Assembly (NCBI GenBank): GCA_029945495.1
Contig: JAQSCR010000557.1
Location: 1-8,906 of the forward strand
Direction: 5' to 3'
Length of the DNA stretch: 8,906 nucleotides
DNA from: Pseudolabrys sp.
GTDB taxonomy: Bacteria; Pseudomonadota; Alphaproteobacteria; Rhizobiales; Xanthobacteraceae
Made by a program: the position numbers and the translations under genes. Positions 5,439 through 8,906 of this stretch are shown one piece after another (positions within the stretch are counted from its first letter, which is position 1; the number at the start of each line of letters is the position of its first letter). The notes beneath the pieces were generated by a model. The model saw only the letters and a program-made list of their open reading frames with translations. It ran no database searches and was not told the origin of the DNA.

Positions 5439-6284
5439 ATGGCGAATATCGACGTCTTGTTGAACCGGTTGCTGCGGCTGCTCGTGCCGGCGGTGGCGTT
5501 TGTCGCCGCCGGACTAGCGGTGGTCGCGGTGGTCGACCGGCTGGCCCAGAACAACAGTGCGGCCGAGCGCCGGGCGCTTGTTTCGCGCGGCGACCGGCTC
5601 ACCGCGCTGGCGCTGACGCCGGGCTCGGCGCTCGCCTGTCTCGACAGCGGCGCCGGCGAGGCGGCGGAGACCGCCTGCGAGGCGGCGGTGTTCGCCAGCC
5701 CGCAGTCGACCGCCGCCGCGGTCGCCTATGTCGGCGCTCGCTTAAGGCTGCTCGCCGACGCCAAGGCGCTCGATCCGTCAGGTGACAGCTTTGCCGCCAC
5801 GCGCCGCGCCATCGAGCTCGACCGTTACGGCATTGCCGCGCACGTTTTGGCCTCGCGCGACCTGTGCACGGCGGAGCGTTGCGGCGCCTTCGCGCTGCTT
5901 GCCGACACCAATGCGCTCAAGTCGAACATGAAGGCGCAGGCCTTCGACCAGTACGTCTCGCGCTATAGCGCGGCCTGGACTGCGCCGGTGGCCGCGCCCG
6001 CGCCGGCCAGCGTATCGGCGGCCCCGCCGGCGGAGCCGGCAAATCCGGTAAAGTCCGCGGCCGAGCCGGTCGCGCATCCGCTGTCGAGCAAATACACGCT
6101 GCCGTCGGCGGCCTCGATACCGGCGGTCAGCATCATGAATGCCGAGCCGCCGTTGCCGAAAGCCGCCGCCGACGCGCTCGCCGCGCAGTCCAAGGCGGAA
6201 GCCAGGCCTGACGCGCAACCCGACGCGAGGCCGGACAACGGCGTGCCGATGCCGCCAAAGCGTCCACAGGCGCAACCGGACTGA
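5439..6284 (+). CDS. Membrane-anchored protein with four Cys and a Pro/Ala-rich tail, function unknown
   Basis: A 281-residue protein I cannot assign to a named family. One N-terminal membrane segment lies at about 11-33 (LLRLLVPAVAFVAAGLAVVAVV), after a short head with Arg10 and Arg13, so the rest is probably periplasmic. Residues 40-180 look like a helical folded domain with four Cys (C67, C80, C143, C148), which could form two disulfides. Repeated Ala-rich helices such as 'TACEAAVFASPQSTAAAVAYVGARLRLL' faintly suggest a TPR-like fold. From about 181 the chain becomes Pro/Ala-rich and disordered, ending in 'PMPPKRPQAQPD'. The Shine-Dalgarno AAGGA (5430-5434) overlaps the stop of the preceding Bug gene and the gap is 7 bases, so the two are almost certainly cotranscribed. 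A scaffold or envelope role is possible; nothing in the sequence proves it. Confidence 0.75.
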   Translation: MANIDVLLNRLLRLLVPAVAFVAAGLAVVAVVDRLAQNNSAAERRALVSRGDRLTALALTPGSALACLDSGAGEAAETACEAAVFASPQSTAAAVAYVGARLRLLADAKALDPSGDSFAATRRAIELDRYGIAAHVLASRDLCTAERCGAFALLADTNALKSNMKAQAFDQYVSRYSAAWTAPVAAPAPASVSAAPPAEPANPVKSAAEPVAHPLSSKYTLPSAASIPAVSIMNAEPPLPKAAADALAAQSKAEARPDAQPDARPDNGVPMPPKRPQAQPD

Positions 6285-6339
6285 TGCGCGCCGCCGCTCA
6301 CGTTGCGCTACTATCCGGGCGCATCACCCGGGACCCGAC

Positions 6340-8298
6340 ATGTTCAAGACCGTTCTGATCGCCAATCGCGGCGAAATCGCCTGCCGCATCATCCGCACCG
6401 CCAAACGGCTCGGCCTGCGCACGGTCGCGGTCTATTCCGAGGCCGACGCCCAGGCGCTGCACGTCAAACTCGCCGACGAGGCACACCTGATCGGCCCGCC
6501 GCCGGCGGCGCAAAGCTATCTCTCGGCCGAGAAGCTGATCGCGGCGGCGAAGGCCGCGCGCGCCGACTGCATCCATCCCGGCTACGGCTTCCTGTCGGAG
6601 AACGCCGCCTTCGCGCAAAGCTGCGCCGACGCTCGCCTTGCCTTCATCGGCCCGCCGCCGTCGGCGATGCTGGCGATGGGGCTGAAGGACCGCGCCAAGG
6701 CGCTGATGGAGAAGGCGAACGTGCCCGTGGTGCCGGGCTATCACGGCGAGATGCAGGAGCCGAAATTCCTCAAGCAAAAAGCCTATGAGATCGGTTATCC
6801 GGTGCTGATCAAGGCGGTCGCCGGCGGCGGCGGCAAGGGCATGCGCCGCGTCGACCGTCACGCCGATTTCGACACCGCGCTGGAAGGCGCGCAGCGCGAG
6901 GCCAAAGCCGCCTTCGGCGACGCGCGCGTGCTGATCGAGAAATACATCACCGCGCCGCGCCACATCGAAATGCAGATCTTCGCCGACAGCCACGGCAACG
7001 CCATTCATCTCAACGAGCGCGACTGCTCGCTGCAGCGCCGCCACCAGAAGGTGATCGAGGAAGCGCCGGCCCCCGGCATGAGCGCGAGCTTGCGCGCCGA
7101 GATGGGCGCCGCCGCCGTCGCCGCCGCGAAAGCCTGCGGCTATGTCGGCGCCGGCACCATCGAATTCATCGCCGACGGCGCCGGCGGGCTGAAGAGCGAC
7201 GGCTTCTGGTTCATGGAAATGAACACGCGGCTGCAGGTCGAGCATCCGGTGACGGAAGCGATCACCGGCCTCGATCTGGTCGAATGGCAATTCCAGATCG
7301 CCGCCGGCGAAAAATTGCCGCTGAAGCAGGATCAGGTGCCGCTCAACGGCCACGCGGTCGAGGCGCGGCTTTACGCCGAGGACCCCGAGCGCGGCTTTCT
7401 GCCATCGACCGGCAAACTGATCGCCCTGCAGTTTCCCTCCGGCGAGGGCAAAGGCCTGAATTTGCGCGTCGATACCGGGGTCGCCGCCGGCGACGAGGTG
7501 ACGCCGTTCTACGATCCGATGATCGCCAAGCTGATCGCGCATGGCCGCAACCGCGAACAGGCCCTGAGCGTGCTCGCCAATGCGCTCGACGCGACGATCG
7601 TCGCCGGTCCCCGCAGCAATGCCGGTTTCCTCGCCGCTTTGTGCCGCGCCCCTGAATTTCGCGAAGGCTCCTTCGACACTGGCTTTATCGACGGCCATCT
7701 TGAGGAACTTGGCGCTTCTCCCCAAGGCATGGACAAGGCCGCCGCCGCTCTCGGCGCGCGCGAACTCTTGACCCGCGAGCGCAGCCGCATTGCCGCCGCG
7801 GCCGAACGCGAAGCCGATGCGGCGCGCTCAGCCCACATCTCACCCTGGGATGCCGATGACGGCTTCCAGTTGTCCGGCCCGCGCCGCCAGATCGTGCCGA
7901 TCCTCGCCGACGGCCAGAAGGCGACCGCGCAGGTCATCCAGGAGCGCAGCGCCACCGCGGTCAGCATCGACGGCATCGCCGCGGCCAGCGACGCGGTCTA
8001 TGTGCTGCGGCGCGGCCGCCAGACCAAGGTCGCGTTCCGCGATCTGTCGCTCGACGAAGGCGGCGACGGCGCCGGCGGCGGCATCGTCCGCGCGCCGATG
8101 CACGGCAAGGTGCTGTCGGTGCTGGTGGCGGAGGGCGCCGAGGTCACGCGCGGCCAGCGCCTCGCCATCATCGAGGCGATGAAGATGGAGCACACGCTGG
8201 TCGCGCCGATCGACGGCACGGTGAGCGAGGTCGCGGTCGCCAAGGACGATCAGGTCGCCGAAGGCGCCAAGATGATTTTGATTGTTGCAAAAGAGTAA
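6340..8298 (+). CDS. mccA: Acyl-CoA carboxylase biotin-containing alpha subunit, best fit methylcrotonyl-CoA carboxylase MccA
   Basis: A 652-residue protein with biotin carboxylase, linker/BT and biotin carrier domains in one chain, the normal length for MccA. The biotin carboxylase part (about 1-445) opens FKTVLIANRGEIACRIIRTA. It has Lys158 and the ATP glycine loop GGGGKGM (162-168), ERDCSLQRRHQK ending at Lys237, Glu275, EMNTR with Glu293, Asn295 and Arg297, and Arg343. The BT-like linker covers about 450-575. The carrier domain (580-652) carries AMKMEH with the biotinylated Lys615. It fixes bicarbonate onto biotin using ATP; a beta subunit then carboxylates 3-methylcrotonyl-CoA in leucine breakdown. 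'ALMEKANVPVVPGYHGE' (121-137) and 'IGPPPAAQSYL' favour MCC over propionyl-CoA or geranyl-CoA carboxylase, but the substrate is set by the missing beta subunit. ATG 6340 begins the conserved N-terminus; its Shine-Dalgarno (GGGA, 6330-6333) is weak. Confidence 0.88.
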   Translation: MFKTVLIANRGEIACRIIRTAKRLGLRTVAVYSEADAQALHVKLADEAHLIGPPPAAQSYLSAEKLIAAAKAARADCIHPGYGFLSENAAFAQSCADARLAFIGPPPSAMLAMGLKDRAKALMEKANVPVVPGYHGEMQEPKFLKQKAYEIGYPVLIKAVAGGGGKGMRRVDRHADFDTALEGAQREAKAAFGDARVLIEKYITAPRHIEMQIFADSHGNAIHLNERDCSLQRRHQKVIEEAPAPGMSASLRAEMGAAAVAAAKACGYVGAGTIEFIADGAGGLKSDGFWFMEMNTRLQVEHPVTEAITGLDLVEWQFQIAAGEKLPLKQDQVPLNGHAVEARLYAEDPERGFLPSTGKLIALQFPSGEGKGLNLRVDTGVAAGDEVTPFYDPMIAKLIAHGRNREQALSVLANALDATIVAGPRSNAGFLAALCRAPEFREGSFDTGFIDGHLEELGASPQGMDKAAAALGARELLTRERSRIAAAAEREADAARSAHISPWDADDGFQLSGPRRQIVPILADGQKATAQVIQERSATAVSIDGIAAASDAVYVLRRGRQTKVAFRDLSLDEGGDGAGGGIVRAPMHGKVLSVLVAEGAEVTRGQRLAIIEAMKMEHTLVAPIDGTVSEVAVAKDDQVAEGAKMILIVAKE

Positions 8299-8313
8299 GC
8301 CGGAAGAATTTCT

Positions 8314-8751
8314 ATGCCTCTCCATCTGATCAAACTCTCGGTCGGCACCGATAGCGTTGCCGACCTTGAGCACTGGATCAAACTCAAGCTCAAGGAGCGC
8401 AAGGCCAAGGGGCAAAAGCCCGAGCGCGTGCACACCACGCGCATGGTGCCCAAGCGCGCCGAGGAACTGATCGACGGCGGCTCGATCTACTGGGTGATCA
8501 AGGGCCAGATCATGTGCCGCGAGCGCATTCTCGCCATCACGCCGTTTACCGACAAGGAAGGCATCCACCGCTGCAAGCTGGTGCTCGATCCCAAATGCGT
8601 GCTGGTCGAGCCGCGCCCGCGCCAGGCGTTTCAGGGCTGGCGCTATCTCGAGGACAAGGACGCGCCGCGCGATCTGTCGAAGGCCGCGCCCGGCGCCGCG
8701 GCGATGCCGGAACAGATGCGGCGGGAGTTGCGGGAGTTGGGGTTGTTGTAG
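8314..8751 (+). CDS. DUF1489 family protein
   Basis: A 145-residue protein that matches the alphaproteobacterial DUF1489 family over its full length. Recognisable blocks are MPLHLIKLSVGTDSVADLEHW at the start, 'GGSIYWVIKGQIMCRERILAI' (55-75), and 'CKLVLDPKCVLVEPRPRQAFQGWRYL' (87-112), followed by a Leu-rich C-terminal helix. Three Cys (68, 87, 95) lie in the conserved middle. No signal peptide or membrane segment is seen, so it is cytosolic. The function is unknown; the mixed strand pattern and the basic stretch KLKLKERKAKGQKPER (23-38) would allow nucleic-acid binding, but that is only a guess. The Shine-Dalgarno GGAAG (8302-8306) is 7 bases before the ATG, and the gap from mccA is 15 bases, so it is probably the last gene of that unit. 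Confidence 0.9.
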   Translation: MPLHLIKLSVGTDSVADLEHWIKLKLKERKAKGQKPERVHTTRMVPKRAEELIDGGSIYWVIKGQIMCRERILAITPFTDKEGIHRCKLVLDPKCVLVEPRPRQAFQGWRYLEDKDAPRDLSKAAPGAAAMPEQMRRELRELGLL

Positions 8752-8782
8752 GCATCGACTGTGCAACGAGCTCGGCGCGTTC

Positions 8783-8801
8783 CCTCTCCCTATGGGAGAG
8801 G
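8783..8801. repeat. Perfect 8-bp palindrome (CCTCTCCC / GGGAGAGG), intergenic
   Basis: CCTCTCCC (8783-8790) and GGGAGAGG (8794-8801) pair perfectly around the loop TAT, 31 bases after the DUF1489 stop. It could end the mccA transcript, but neither strand has the T-run of an intrinsic terminator. From memory, CCCTCTCCC...GGGAGAGG palindromes are scattered between genes in many Rhizobiales, so a dispersed REP-like element is as likely. Confidence 0.6.
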
Positions 8802-8815
8802 TGAAGAAAAACCTC

Positions 8816-8845
8816 TTGACCAGCTAAAAGTCCTATGCTTATAGT
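8816..8845 (+). promoter_or_regulatory. Sigma-70-type promoter for the gene at the right edge
   Basis: TTGACC (8816-8821) matches the -35 consensus at five of six bases. TATAGT (8840-8845) matches the -10 at five of six, with an 18-base spacer. The expected start is near 8852, which gives a leader of 24 bases that includes the Shine-Dalgarno GAGGG (8864-8868) before the ATG at 8876. The stretch 8805-8852 is more AT-rich than the flanks. Confidence 0.6.
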
Positions 8846-8875
8846 CGTATCGTCCTGCTTATCGAGGGCGCTGTC

Positions 8876-8906
8876 ATGAGGCGTCAGGATGGTGGAGCAG
8901 GGCGCG
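8876..8906 (+). CDS. Start of an unidentified gene (first 10 codons, truncated by window)
   Basis: An ATG at 8876 is preceded by GAGGG at a 7-base spacing and by the promoter at 8816-8845, and it reads MRRQDGGAGR to the window end without a stop. The ten residues are too few to name a family. Confidence rests on the promoter, ribosome site and start codon being correctly spaced. Confidence 0.45.
   Translation, partial: MRRQDGGAGR

Noticed and set aside
4430..5602. 390-residue minus-strand open frame over the Bug gene
   Set aside because: Low-complexity His/Arg/Gly sequence, opposite an unmistakable Bug protein with signal peptide; antisense shadow.
6139..6339. N-terminal extension of MccA from an upstream ATG
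   Set aside because: The extra 67 residues are Arg/Pro-rich out-of-frame sequence from the preceding gene; the conserved N-terminus FKTVLIANRGE begins directly after ATG 6340.
6298..7725. 475-residue minus-strand open frame over mccA
   Set aside because: Its composition is that of reversed biotin carboxylase codons and no motif is recognisable, while the plus strand has all catalytic motifs.
7840..8766. 308-residue minus-strand open frame over the end of mccA and the DUF1489 gene
   Set aside because: It spans two well-supported plus-strand genes and shows no conserved motif or start signal.
8783..8801. Intrinsic terminator for the mccA run
   Set aside because: The stem is good but neither strand has a T-run after it, so it is listed as a palindrome only.

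Overview
The window looks like chromosomal DNA of an alphaproteobacterium, most likely Rhizobiales near the Bradyrhizobium/Rhodopseudomonas/Xanthobacteraceae groups. The grounds are high GC with strong GC3 bias, a DUF1489 protein, a Bug/TctC-type binding protein with no transporter genes beside it, and a small basic-protein C-terminal module that I recall as common in these bacteria. I see no rRNA, tRNA, CRISPR array or complete insertion sequence.

Left part (1-2010). The 3' end of a periplasmic solute-binding protein (family 3 type) converges on a zinc-less MDR-family quinone/alcohol oxidoreductase on the minus strand. Behind that, also on the minus strand, is a 66-residue single-pass membrane protein.

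Middle (2011-4317). An AT-rich island (28 of 100 bases G+C over 2171-2270) carries two copies of an extended -10 box and leads straight into a leaderless-looking gene. That gene encodes a histone H1-like Lys/Ala-rich tail, with a perfect 12-bp tandem repeat, fused to a compact C-terminal domain. Next come a two-gene Fic toxin-antitoxin module (70-residue antitoxin, 189-residue Fic protein) and a GYD-domain protein. The Fic pair is the most interesting item: the toxin's Fic motif ends in Leu where the second Arg is expected, and the antitoxin's inhibitory motif has Ile where Ser/Thr is expected. These two positions are linked in the known inhibition mechanism. The Fic block also has lower GC than its surroundings.

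Right part (4445-8751). Four genes run in the same direction with gaps of 7, 55 and 15 bases: an orphan tripartite-tricarboxylate (Bug/TctC) binding protein, a membrane-anchored protein with four Cys and a Pro/Ala-rich tail, the biotin-containing alpha subunit of an acyl-CoA carboxylase (best read as methylcrotonyl-CoA carboxylase, MccA), and a DUF1489 protein. The carboxyltransferase (beta) partner is not here. The layout suggests a transcription unit linking carboxylate uptake with branched-chain acyl-CoA breakdown, but that is inference.

Right edge (8752-8906). A perfect palindrome of the CCTCTCCC/GGGAGAGG type is followed by a convincing promoter, a Shine-Dalgarno sequence and the first ten codons of a gene that runs out of the window.
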